A stretch of DNA of 64,000 nt, from NCBI GenBank assembly GCA_964388955.1, contig CAYMCO010000031.1, positions 4,801 through 68,800 on the forward strand, read 5' to 3'. This DNA comes from CAYMCO01 sp964388955 (lineage in GTDB: Bacteria; Chloroflexota; Anaerolineae; Anaerolineales; E44-bin32). Numbering within the stretch: the first letter of the stretch is position 1; the number at the start of each line of letters is the position of its first letter. The position numbers were made by a program, and so were the translations under genes. Under the pieces are notes generated by a model. The model was not told the origin of the DNA, made no database searches, and worked only from the letters and a program-made list of their open reading frames with translations. Below are positions 18,018 through 25,939 of this stretch, piece after piece.

Positions 18018-19226
18018 ATGAAACGCTCGCTGGCATTCTTGTCACTGCTGGCAGCAGTGAGCCTTGTCATGGCGGCCTGCGGACCGGCGGCATCGAGCTA
18101 CACATGCAATGACGAGATCGGCTGCGTCACGTATGGCCCCGATGAGCCCATCCGCATCGCCTCGGCGCTGGTAATCTCCGGGCCGAACGCTGACCTGGGA
18201 ACTGACTCCCAGTACGGCGTCGAGATCGCTATGGACTTCAAAGGGGATGTCTTGGGGCATCCGGTTGAGCTCCAGGCGGAAGACGATGGCTGCAACGCCG
18301 AGGGCGGTCAGGCGGCGGGTCAGAAGATCGTCTCCGACCCCACGATCATCGCCGTGGTGGGCACTAGCTGCTCCGGCGCTGGCGTTCCCATGTCCGAAGT
18401 GATCTCCGAGGCCGGCTACGTCATGGTCTCCCCTTCGAACACAGCCCCGTCCTTGACGGACCCTGACCAGGCCTGGAACCCTGGCTATCTGCGCACCGCG
18501 CACAACGACAAGGTACAGGGACGAGCCATGGCCAACTTCGCATACAACGTCCTCGAAGTGCGTTCAGCGGCTGCGATCCACGATGGCGATCCATACACGG
18601 AGGGTCTGGCCAAGGTGTTCGCCGACTCGTTTGAGGAACTTGGCGGTACAGTTGTGGCCTTCACAGCCGTGAACAAGGGAGACACCGACATGCGACCGGT
18701 GCTCACCTCGGTGGCGGCCGCAGGACCGCCGGAAATCATCTACTACCCGGTCTTCACGGCCGAAGGCGGCTTCCTGACCAAGCAAGCCAAGGAGGTCGCG
18801 GGGCTCGAGGACACCATCCTTGCCGCCGCGGACGGCATGATTTCGGATGCCGCCATCGAGGCGGTCGGGGAAGCCGGCGAGGGTATGTACTTCTCCGGGC
18901 CGGACCTGACCTTCTCGGGCAGCACGTACCAGGACTTCAAAGCTGCCTACAGAAACAAATACGGAAGTGATCCCGTTTCAGTGTTCCATGCGCATGCATT
19001 TGACGCCACCAACATGATCTTCCGCTGCATCGAGAAAGTGGCTGATCAGGATGAAGATGGGACGCTTCACATCGGCCGTCAGGCGATGCGAACCTGCCTC
19101 TATGACACGACGGGCTTCGTCGGGATCACCGGGACTCTGACCTGCGACCAATATGGGGACTGCGCGGATCCGAAGATCTCGGTCTCACAACTGCAGAATG
19201 CGGAGTACGTCAGAATCTGGCCGTAG
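18018..19226 (+). CDS. livJ: Branched-chain amino-acid type ABC transporter substrate-binding lipoprotein
   Basis: 402-residue binding protein of the Leu/Ile/Val (LivJ/LivK, type I periplasmic-binding-fold) family. The N-terminus is a lipoprotein signal with lipobox VMAAC (Cys21), so it is tethered to the outer face of the membrane. The first strand IRIASALVISGPNADLG, VVGTSCSGAG and MVSPSNTAPSL are typical ligand-contact regions. Cys pairs in the mature part may form disulfides. A strong AGGAGGAGGG site precedes the ATG. It is the first gene of an operon with both permeases and both ATPases. The ligand is unconfirmed: family members also bind urea, amides or aromatic compounds. Confidence 0.9.
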   Translation: MKRSLAFLSLLAAVSLVMAACGPAASSYTCNDEIGCVTYGPDEPIRIASALVISGPNADLGTDSQYGVEIAMDFKGDVLGHPVELQAEDDGCNAEGGQAAGQKIVSDPTIIAVVGTSCSGAGVPMSEVISEAGYVMVSPSNTAPSLTDPDQAWNPGYLRTAHNDKVQGRAMANFAYNVLEVRSAAAIHDGDPYTEGLAKVFADSFEELGGTVVAFTAVNKGDTDMRPVLTSVAAAGPPEIIYYPVFTAEGGFLTKQAKEVAGLEDTILAAADGMISDAAIEAVGEAGEGMYFSGPDLTFSGSTYQDFKAAYRNKYGSDPVSVFHAHAFDATNMIFRCIEKVADQDEDGTLHIGRQAMRTCLYDTTGFVGITGTLTCDQYGDCADPKISVSQLQNAEYVRIWP

Positions 19227-19266
19227 AGCTTCCAAGCGGTTTTTCAGCTGGCCCGAAAGGGGTAGT

Positions 19267-19305
19267 CTCCGATGGGCCTCGGGTGATGCCCGAGGCCCAT
19301 CGGAG
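19267..19305 (+). terminator. 17-bp perfect intercistronic hairpin after the binding-protein gene
   Basis: Arms 19267-19283 and 19289-19305 are perfectly complementary (CTCCGATGGGCCTCGGG and its complement) with a five-base loop TGATG. No T-run follows, so it probably shields the upstream mRNA or partly terminates, letting the binding protein be made in excess over the permeases. Confidence 0.6.
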
Positions 19306-19325
19306 CAGCCAAAGGGAGAAGAAGT

Positions 19326-20417
19326 ATGATCGGAGTAGCCGAAGGAAGAAAGGGTATCAGGCGGCGCCTTCAAGATATCGATTACATCGGCGTCATTCTC
19401 TGGCTGTTCCGAGCTGTCATCATCGTCTTGATCCTATGGGGTTCGATCGCAGCCATCATCGATAATCCGTACTCCACCCGCCAATGGTTGGACTTCCTGG
19501 TCTTCGGCATCGCCCAGGGCAGCATGTACGCCTTGATCGCCATCGGCTACACCCTCGTCTATGGTGTGCTCTTCATGATCAACTTCGCCCATGGCGAGTT
19601 CTTCATGTCCGGGGTGATGACGGCCACGATCTTCGTGGCCGTCCCCATGAGCGAATCGGGCTTCCTCGGGCGACAGCCCCTCCTGGGCCTGGTCCTCATC
19701 ACCATCGTCGCCATGTCCGTCTCCGTGCTGGTCGCAGTGCTCACCGAACGAGTGGCCTACCGGCCGCTGCGAAACGCGCCGCGCCTCGTACCGCTGATCA
19801 CCGCCATCGGCGCATCCTTCTTCTGGCAGTATTTCTTTCGCGGTCTCTATGGCTCGGAGCAGAAGGCCTTCCCTCAAATCCCCGCCCTTGCCGGGACCGT
19901 CCCCTTCCTGGGGACCGAATTGCTGAAGACCCATCTGGTAGTCATCATCGTCACGATTGTCATGCTGATCGGCTTGAACTTTTTCATCATGCGCACTAAA
20001 ACCGGCAAGGCCATCCGGGCCGTGGCGGAGAACAAGGATGTGGCGGCGCTGATGGGGATCGACGTCGATCGCACCATCACCCTGACCTTTGTCACCGGAG
20101 CCGCTATGGCCGGCGTGGCCGGCGTATTGTTCGCGCTGGTCTTCCGCCAGGTGCACTTCTTCATGGGGTTCATCCCGGGCATCAAGGCCTTCACTGCCGC
20201 CGTGCTGGGCGGCATCGGCAGCATCCCCGGCGCCGCGATCGGCGGCCTCTTCTTGGGGCTGTTCGAGTCCGTTGGGCCAAGCCTGTTCCTCGAGGGGCTC
20301 GGCATCCCCGCGCCGCATCAACTGAAAGATGTGATCGCTTTCACCATGCTTGTCTTCGTCTTGATATTTCGCCCTCAGGGCATCCTGGGCGAACGGCTCT
20401 CGCAAGAGAAAGCGTAG
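19326..20417 (+). CDS. livH: Branched-chain amino-acid ABC transporter permease LivH-like
   Basis: 363-residue membrane protein of the LivH family. It has about eight hydrophobic segments, the early motif YALIAIGYTLVYGVLFMINF with AHGEFFMSG following, and VAENKDVAALMGIDVDRTI, the loop that contacts the ATPases. Near the C-terminus is LGGIGSIPGAAIGGLFLG. The N-terminus is about 60 residues longer than the E. coli protein and includes an additional hydrophobic segment (near residues 20-40). It pairs with the LivM-like permease to form the channel. It lies 99 bases after the binding-protein gene, across the intercistronic hairpin, and nine bases before the next gene. Confidence 0.92.
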   Translation: MIGVAEGRKGIRRRLQDIDYIGVILWLFRAVIIVLILWGSIAAIIDNPYSTRQWLDFLVFGIAQGSMYALIAIGYTLVYGVLFMINFAHGEFFMSGVMTATIFVAVPMSESGFLGRQPLLGLVLITIVAMSVSVLVAVLTERVAYRPLRNAPRLVPLITAIGASFFWQYFFRGLYGSEQKAFPQIPALAGTVPFLGTELLKTHLVVIIVTIVMLIGLNFFIMRTKTGKAIRAVAENKDVAALMGIDVDRTITLTFVTGAAMAGVAGVLFALVFRQVHFFMGFIPGIKAFTAAVLGGIGSIPGAAIGGLFLGLFESVGPSLFLEGLGIPAPHQLKDVIAFTMLVFVLIFRPQGILGERLSQEKA

Positions 20418-20425
20418 GGAGAGCT

Positions 20426-22138
20426 ATGGAATCCACATTCCAATTCGACCTCCGGGATCCCATCCGCTTCGGGCTGCTCGCTGGGGGCGCCTCCCTCGGG
20501 TTGAGCGCCATCGGCATGGTCGAGCTTTTCGGCGAGCGCGATCTGGTGTATGGAGTGATCACGCTCGGAGTTGTGCTGGTATTCGCGGCTCCTGTGGCCC
20601 TGGCTTATATGGCCTCCGCCCGAGCGCCCGCTGGAAGGTGGGGGCGCTCTCTGCTGTATGCGGGGTTATCCGGCCTGCTGTCCGCCTTGCCCTTGGTGGG
20701 GCTGATTCTGCTGGCCACGAACTTCGACATCCGGCAGTTCCTCATCAACGTCTCTCCCGCCCTGATTGACATTCTGACCTTCGGTGAGGGCGTGACTGTG
20801 GGGACGTCCCTGCTTGTTGTCGGCATTATCGCCGCCGCCTTGCTGGCAGGGGCCTTCCACCTGCTGCCAGAACGCTGGCAGCGCCCGCTGTTGTCGTCGC
20901 TCGTCGGGACCCTGACAATCGGCCTTTTCTCAGAGATCCTCACCAACCGGCTGCGCGATTTCTTCGGGTCGGGATTTGTGCGGCTGATCTTCCAATCCGG
21001 CGCCCTCAAGCCGGTCACAGCCGCCATCCTGTTCGCTTTGATCGTGGGGGGCTCGATTCTCTGGGGAAGACAGCGCAAATCGGTGCGCGGCCGTTTGAGC
21101 GCACTCTCACCCAGTCAGCAGCGGACACTGCGCCTCGGCACCATTGCCGGCGGGATCCTGCTGCTGTTCCTTCTTCCCGCCCTTCTAGGGACATACCTAT
21201 CCGAGGTAATCAACAACGTCGGTCTATATGTCCTCATGGGCCTTGGCCTCAACATCGTGGTCGGATTTGCCGGGCTGCTGGACCTGGGATATGTGGCCTT
21301 CTTCGCCATCGGCGCATATTCGATGGGTGTGCTCACCTCTCAGGGGCAATTGGGCTTGGGGTTCACCTTCTGGACCGCCCTGCCGATCTGTGTGGCGGTC
21401 GCCTGCCTGGCGGGGATCATCCTTGGTCTACCCGTCTTGCGCATGCGCGGCGACTACTTGGCCATTGTGACCCTCGGATTTGGCGAGATCATCCGCATCA
21501 TGGCGCTGTCAGACCTGCTCAAGCCCTACATCGGCGGCGCCCAGGGCGTGCTCCAGATCCCCAAACCCACCGTCGGGGGCATCCAATTGGTGCAGCCGGA
21601 ATACCTGTATTTCGTCGTGTTGGCCGGTGTGCTGCTGGCGTGGTTTGTGTCCTGGCGGCTGGGCGAATCCCGTCTGGGCCGTCAGTGGATGGCCGTGCGG
21701 GAGGACGAGGACGTCGCCGAGGCCATGGGAATTGAGTTGGTGAAAACCAAGCTGCTGGCCTTCGCCATCGGCGCCTCCTTCTCCGGCCTCTCCGGCGCCA
21801 TCTTCGCCAGCAAGTTGACTTCGATCTTCCCTCACAGCTTCAGCTTGCTGGTCTCCATCAACGTGCTTTGTCTGATCATCGTGGGCGGCATGGGCAGCCT
21901 GCCGGGCGTGGTGGTCGGGGCTCTGATCCTGGTGGGTCTTCCGGAACTGCTGCGGGAGTTCGCCGAATACCGGTTGCTCATGTATGGCGCGCTGCTCATC
22001 GTGATGATGCTGGCCCGGCCGGAGGGGTTCTGGCCGTCCGCTGTGCGCCGCAGAGAATTGCGCGCTTCGGATGAGGTCTACGAAGCCTCTGAAGTCGACA
22101 AGCGGGCCGAGCCGCTGCCTGTAGAGGCCGGAGATTAG
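20426..22138 (+). CDS. livM: Branched-chain amino-acid ABC transporter permease LivM-like, with long N-terminal membrane extension
   Basis: 570 residues, against roughly 300-420 usual. The LivM core is the C-terminal ~310 residues: LYVLMGLGLNIVVGFAGLLD, then YVAFFAIGAYSMGV, MRGDYLAIVTLGFGEIIRI and VREDEDVAEAMGIEL. The first ~260 residues add about six hydrophobic segments without a motif I recognise. The extended N-terminus may regulate or stabilise the transporter. A terminal hydrophilic tail rich in Glu and Arg is also present. An SD (GGGAG) lies before ATG 20426, and the stop is three bases before livG. Confidence 0.9.
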   Translation: MESTFQFDLRDPIRFGLLAGGASLGLSAIGMVELFGERDLVYGVITLGVVLVFAAPVALAYMASARAPAGRWGRSLLYAGLSGLLSALPLVGLILLATNFDIRQFLINVSPALIDILTFGEGVTVGTSLLVVGIIAAALLAGAFHLLPERWQRPLLSSLVGTLTIGLFSEILTNRLRDFFGSGFVRLIFQSGALKPVTAAILFALIVGGSILWGRQRKSVRGRLSALSPSQQRTLRLGTIAGGILLLFLLPALLGTYLSEVINNVGLYVLMGLGLNIVVGFAGLLDLGYVAFFAIGAYSMGVLTSQGQLGLGFTFWTALPICVAVACLAGIILGLPVLRMRGDYLAIVTLGFGEIIRIMALSDLLKPYIGGAQGVLQIPKPTVGGIQLVQPEYLYFVVLAGVLLAWFVSWRLGESRLGRQWMAVREDEDVAEAMGIELVKTKLLAFAIGASFSGLSGAIFASKLTSIFPHSFSLLVSINVLCLIIVGGMGSLPGVVVGALILVGLPELLREFAEYRLLMYGALLIVMMLARPEGFWPSAVRRRELRASDEVYEASEVDKRAEPLPVEAGD

Positions 22139-22141
22139 CCG

Positions 22142-22945
22142 ATGACCGATAATGGGGCGATCCTCACCGCCAATCATGTCACCAAGCAGTTCGGAGGGTT
22201 GGTCGCGGTCAGCCAATTTGATTTCGATGTTCCCAAGGGCGCCATCGTCAGCCTGATCGGGCCCAACGGCGCCGGAAAGACGACCTTCTTCAACTGCATC
22301 ACGGGCTTCTACGAGTTCAATGAAGGGGAAATCATCTTCGAGGGCGTTCTCCTGAATGGACGATCCCCCGATGCCATCGCCCGGCTGGGAATCTCCCGCA
22401 CCTACCAAAACATTCGCCTGTTCGCAAATATGACCGCCATCGAGAACATCCTGGTCGGCATGGAGCCACTCCTGCGGTCCAATTGGATCGGGGCCGTGTT
22501 TTCGACAGGCGGGACGCGCAAGGAAGAGCAATCCGCAGTGGAGGAAGCGAACCACCTGCTGAACTTCGTGAACCTGGCCGGCAAGGGGGATCTGCTGGCG
22601 AAGAATCTGCCCTATGGAGATCAGCGTCGTCTGGAGGTGGCGCGCGCGCTGGCAAGCAAGCCCCGATTGCTGCTGCTCGACGAACCCACCGCAGGCATGA
22701 ACCCTCGCGAATCCGCGTCCATGATGGCCTTCATCCGCCGGCTGCGAGACGAACTCGGGATCAGCATCCTGCTCATTGAGCATGACATGCGCGTTGTAAT
22801 GGGGATCTCCGAACGGGTCACCGTTCTCGACTACGGAACCGGCATCGCAGAGGGGACACCGGATGAAATCCAGCGCAATCCCAGGGTGATCGAGGCGTAT
22901 CTCGGTCGAGGCGCGGCCACCGGATTAGCCACTGCGGAAGCATGA
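22142..22945 (+). CDS. livG: Branched-chain amino-acid ABC transporter ATPase LivG-like
   Basis: 267-residue ABC ATPase. Walker A GPNGAGKTTFFNCITGF, then TYQNIRLFANMTAIENILVG, a family-specific Q-loop region. The signature is degenerate: PYGDQRRLEVARAL instead of LSxGxQ. It continues with LLLLDEPTAGMNPRES (Walker B) and LIEHDMRVVMGI (H-loop). The C-terminal extension ending IEAYLGRG is typical of LivG. It supplies one of the two nucleotide-binding subunits of the importer. Confidence 0.95.
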   Translation: MTDNGAILTANHVTKQFGGLVAVSQFDFDVPKGAIVSLIGPNGAGKTTFFNCITGFYEFNEGEIIFEGVLLNGRSPDAIARLGISRTYQNIRLFANMTAIENILVGMEPLLRSNWIGAVFSTGGTRKEEQSAVEEANHLLNFVNLAGKGDLLAKNLPYGDQRRLEVARALASKPRLLLLDEPTAGMNPRESASMMAFIRRLRDELGISILLIEHDMRVVMGISERVTVLDYGTGIAEGTPDEIQRNPRVIEAYLGRGAATGLATAEA

Positions 22946-22964
22946 GTCAAGGGATGATGCTCAC

Positions 22965-23678
22965 ATGCCAATGCTAGATGTGCAGGATGTGCACGCCTTC
23001 TACGGAAACATCCACGCCCTGAGGGGAATTTCCTTAAGCGTGAACCAGGGGGAGATCGTCACCCTGATCGGCGCCAACGGCGCGGGCAAAAGCACCACCC
23101 TGAAGACCATCAGCGGGCTTCTCAAGCCCCGCAGCGGCCGCGTGCTGCTGAACGATGAGGATCTTGCGCCCTATAAGGCGCATGAGATTGTGTATAAAGA
23201 AGTAGCCATGGTGCCCGAGGGGCGCGGGGTCTTCTCAAAATTGACCGTGAGCGAGAACCTGGACATGGGGGCCTTCCGCCGCACAGACAGCAATGCAATC
23301 GCGCGGGATCGGGACCGGGTCTTCGAGTTGTTTCCGCGCTTGAAAGAGCGGCGAAACCAGGTCGCAGGCACCCTGAGCGGCGGGGAGCAGCAAATGCTGG
23401 CGACGGCGCGCGCCCTGATGTCCAATCCCAAGCTGCTGCTGATGGATGAACCTTCCATGGGTCTGGCACCTGTGCTGGTGGAGAACGTTTTTGCCACCAT
23501 CGAGGACATCAATCGGGACGGCACAACGATCCTGCTGGTGGAGCAGAACGCCCACATGGCGCTTCGGGTCGCCGACCGCGGCTACGTGCTGCAATCCGGC
23601 GAGATTGTGCTCAGTGACACTGCCGAGGCACTCAGAAACAACGAGATGGTGCAGAAAGCCTATTTGGGCATGGAATAG
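22965..23678 (+). CDS. livF: Branched-chain amino-acid ABC transporter ATPase LivF-like
   Basis: 237-residue ABC ATPase. Walker A GANGAGKSTTLKTISGL, Q-loop region VAMVPEGRGVFSKLTV, signature LSGGEQQMLATARAL, Walker B LLLMDEPSMGLAP, and the H-loop replaced by the Q-N-A-H segment LLVEQNAHMALRVADR, all typical of LivF. It ends QKAYLGME, the usual C-terminus. Last gene of the transporter set; a possible terminator hairpin follows at 23707. Confidence 0.95.
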   Translation: MPMLDVQDVHAFYGNIHALRGISLSVNQGEIVTLIGANGAGKSTTLKTISGLLKPRSGRVLLNDEDLAPYKAHEIVYKEVAMVPEGRGVFSKLTVSENLDMGAFRRTDSNAIARDRDRVFELFPRLKERRNQVAGTLSGGEQQMLATARALMSNPKLLLMDEPSMGLAPVLVENVFATIEDINRDGTTILLVEQNAHMALRVADRGYVLQSGEIVLSDTAEALRNNEMVQKAYLGME

Positions 23679-23706
23679 GGACCACTCGGCGTATCGAGCA
23701 GAGCAC

Positions 23707-23741
23707 AGCCCGGCCAATCCCCCGCGGTCTATGGTCGGGCT
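23707..23741 (+). terminator. Hairpin between livF and the dehydrogenase gene
   Basis: AGCCCGGCCA (23707-23716) pairs with TGGTCGGGCT (23732-23741), ten pairs with one G-T wobble, followed by GACTGCTTTCT. It may be a partial terminator separating transporter and enzyme genes. Confidence 0.35.
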
Positions 23742-23764
23742 GACTGCTTTCTCAGGAGGGGTAG

Positions 23765-24754
23765 ATGCAACTGCGAATTCTCAGCGCGCAAGAGGTCCGT
23801 GAGGCGCTGCCCATGGCGACCGCAATCCAGGCCATGAAGGAGGCCTTCCTTCAACTCGCCCGAGAGCAGGTTGACCTTCCGCTGCGCACCGTGATAGAAG
23901 CCCCGGGGCAGGATGGTGCGGTCCTGTTCATGCCCGCCCTGCTCCGAGAGACCCACGACCTCGCCGTCAAAGTGGTCTCCGTGTTTCCCCACAATCCCCA
24001 GAGGGATCTCCCAACGATCAACGCCGTGGTCATCGGCATCGATGCCCGCACGGGGCAGCCGGCGGTGATGTTGGAGGGCGCCAGCCTGACCGCCATCCGC
24101 ACGGGTGCGGTCTCGGGCGCGGCGACGGACCTGCTGGCCCGGGAAGATTCGCGGGTGGCGGCCATCTTCGGGAGCGGCGTCCAGGCCAGAACCCAATTGG
24201 AGGCGGTATGCACGGTGCGGGGCATCGACGAGGTTTGGGTGTATGGCCCGGTGCAGCACGAGGTAGCCGCGTACATCGACGAAATGCGCGGCCAGGGGCC
24301 CATCCCGGAGCAAATCAAGGCGGCCGGCAGCCCCTCCGACGCCGTCCGCGGGGCGGATATCATCTGCACCGCGACAACGGCCAAGGAACCGGTGTTCGAC
24401 GGGGTTGACCTGAAACCCGGGGCCCACATCAACGCCATCGGTGCGTTTACGCCGGAGATGCGGGAGGTCGACGAAACCACGCTCGAGCGAGCTCTCGTAA
24501 TCGTCGACAGCATGGAGAGCGCCAGGGAGGAGGCGGGAGATCTGATCATCCCGATCAATGCGGGCGCTTACAGTTGGGACCGGGTGCACGCCGAACTGGG
24601 GGAACTGCTCACCGGCGCCAAGCCAGGACGGGAGAACGCCCGCCAGGTGACTTTGTTCAAGTCGGTCGGGCTGGCCATCCAGGACGCGGCCGCGGCCCGG
24701 CGGGCGCTGGACGGAGCCCGCGCGGCGGGGCTGGGCCGGCTGGTGGAGTTATGA
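23765..24754 (+). CDS. Ornithine cyclodeaminase / mu-crystallin family NAD(P)-dependent enzyme
   Basis: 329 residues. The family N-terminal dimerisation and substrate half includes LRTVIEAPGQDGA and the conserved Lys in AVKVVSVFPHNP. RTGAVSGAATDLLA and the dinucleotide-binding turn IFGSGVQARTQL follow (about residues 138-150), then ADIICTATTAKEPVF. Members include ornithine cyclodeaminase, alanine dehydrogenase, pyrroline-2-carboxylate and ketimine reductases and opine-related enzymes; the exact reaction cannot be read. A strong AGGAGG-type SD precedes ATG 23765. Position after an amino-acid importer and before a DAO-type oxidase suggests amino- or imino-acid catabolism. Confidence 0.85.
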   Translation: MQLRILSAQEVREALPMATAIQAMKEAFLQLAREQVDLPLRTVIEAPGQDGAVLFMPALLRETHDLAVKVVSVFPHNPQRDLPTINAVVIGIDARTGQPAVMLEGASLTAIRTGAVSGAATDLLAREDSRVAAIFGSGVQARTQLEAVCTVRGIDEVWVYGPVQHEVAAYIDEMRGQGPIPEQIKAAGSPSDAVRGADIICTATTAKEPVFDGVDLKPGAHINAIGAFTPEMREVDETTLERALVIVDSMESAREEAGDLIIPINAGAYSWDRVHAELGELLTGAKPGRENARQVTLFKSVGLAIQDAAAARRALDGARAAGLGRLVEL

Positions 24755-24776
24755 GCGGACAATTGGGGCGCCGCAA

Positions 24777-25937
24777 ATGAGCCAGGAACTACCGGAACAG
24801 GCCGAGATCGTGGTCATCGGAGGCGGGGTGATGGGGGCCAGCACGGCCTACCACCTGGCCAAGGCGGGCGCGACGGACGTCCTTCTGCTGGAGCGGGAGT
24901 CCTACTTCGGCGCCGGGGCGACAGGCCGCTGCGCCGGAGGCGTGCGCTATCAGTTCAGCACCGAGATCAACGTTCGCCTTTCCATCGCCAGTTTAGCTAT
25001 GATGGAGAACTTCAAAGCAGAGACCGGGCAGGACCCCTGCTACCGCAAATGCGGCTACCTGTTCGTGTTGACCCAACCGGCGGACGTCGAGACATTCCAG
25101 AGGAATATCGCCATGCATCATCGTCTTGGGGTCGACACCCGCTGGCTGACGGGTGATGACGTGCGGGCCCGGCTTCCCCTGATGCGCTTCGATGACGCGC
25201 TGGGCGGGACCGTCCATGACAAAGATGGGGTGGCCGATCCCAACAGCCTGGTCATGGGCTACATCAAAGCCGGGCGGCCCCTCGGTGTGCAAGCGCTCAC
25301 CGATGTCGCCGTGGACGATATCCAGATCTCGGGCGGCCGAGTGTCCCATCTGATCACCAATGCCGGGAAAATTGCCTGCCGGACGGCCGTGGATGCGGCA
25401 GGCCCTTGGGCTGCCAAGATCGGGGAAATGGCGGGAGTGGAGATTCCCATCACCCCCCTCCGCAGGCAGTGGGTCACAACTACGCCGCTCCCCGACCTTC
25501 CGGACGACTTTCCTTTCGTGATTGACTTCGCCCAATCCCTCTACTTCCACCCGGAAGGCGAAGGCCTGCTGACGGGCATGTCAAATCCCGACGAGGCACC
25601 GGGATTCGATCAGCGCGTGGATCCCGACTGGGAGCTGGTCGCCATGCAAGCGGCCATCGAGCGCATGCCCATGCTGGCGCGTGCAGGCCGCCAATCCGGC
25701 CTGGCGGGCTTGTATGAAGTCACGCCGGATGCGCATCCAATCTTCGGTCCTACCCGCGTGGAAGGGTTCTGGATCGTGGGCGGGTTTTCCGGACACGGCT
25801 TTATGCACGGTCCGATCGCCGGCAGGCTCATGAGCGAATATATATTGGAGGGTGTGCCTCAGACGGTCGATGTATCCATGCTGGATCTGGCCCGCTTCGA
25901 GGAGGGACGCCTGATCCAAGAATACAACGTGGTGTAG
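24777..25937 (+). CDS. DAO/DadA-family FAD-dependent amino-acid oxidoreductase
   Basis: 386-residue flavoenzyme. The N-terminal FAD-binding fold is VVIGGGVMGASTAYHLAKAG with the acidic residue in LLLERE. TGRCAGGVRYQFSTE is the sarcosine-oxidase/DadA-type loop. The C-terminal FAD motif is GLYEVTPDAHPIFGP and GFSGHGFMHGPIAG. The family oxidises secondary or D-amino acids (sarcosine, dimethylglycine, proline, D-amino acids). No covalent-flavin Cys can be assigned by eye. It begins 22 bases after the OCD-family gene; cinA follows two bases after its stop. Substrate is unknown; the context suggests it handles whatever the upstream ABC importer brings in. Confidence 0.88.
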   Translation: MSQELPEQAEIVVIGGGVMGASTAYHLAKAGATDVLLLERESYFGAGATGRCAGGVRYQFSTEINVRLSIASLAMMENFKAETGQDPCYRKCGYLFVLTQPADVETFQRNIAMHHRLGVDTRWLTGDDVRARLPLMRFDDALGGTVHDKDGVADPNSLVMGYIKAGRPLGVQALTDVAVDDIQISGGRVSHLITNAGKIACRTAVDAAGPWAAKIGEMAGVEIPITPLRRQWVTTTPLPDLPDDFPFVIDFAQSLYFHPEGEGLLTGMSNPDEAPGFDQRVDPDWELVAMQAAIERMPMLARAGRQSGLAGLYEVTPDAHPIFGPTRVEGFWIVGGFSGHGFMHGPIAGRLMSEYILEGVPQTVDVSMLDLARFEEGRLIQEYNVV

Positions 25938-25939
25938 GC

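Noticed and set aside
19434..20405. Gln/His/Asp-rich frame antisense to livH
   Set aside because: This composition is what the antisense of a hydrophobic membrane protein gives; livH has clear motifs.
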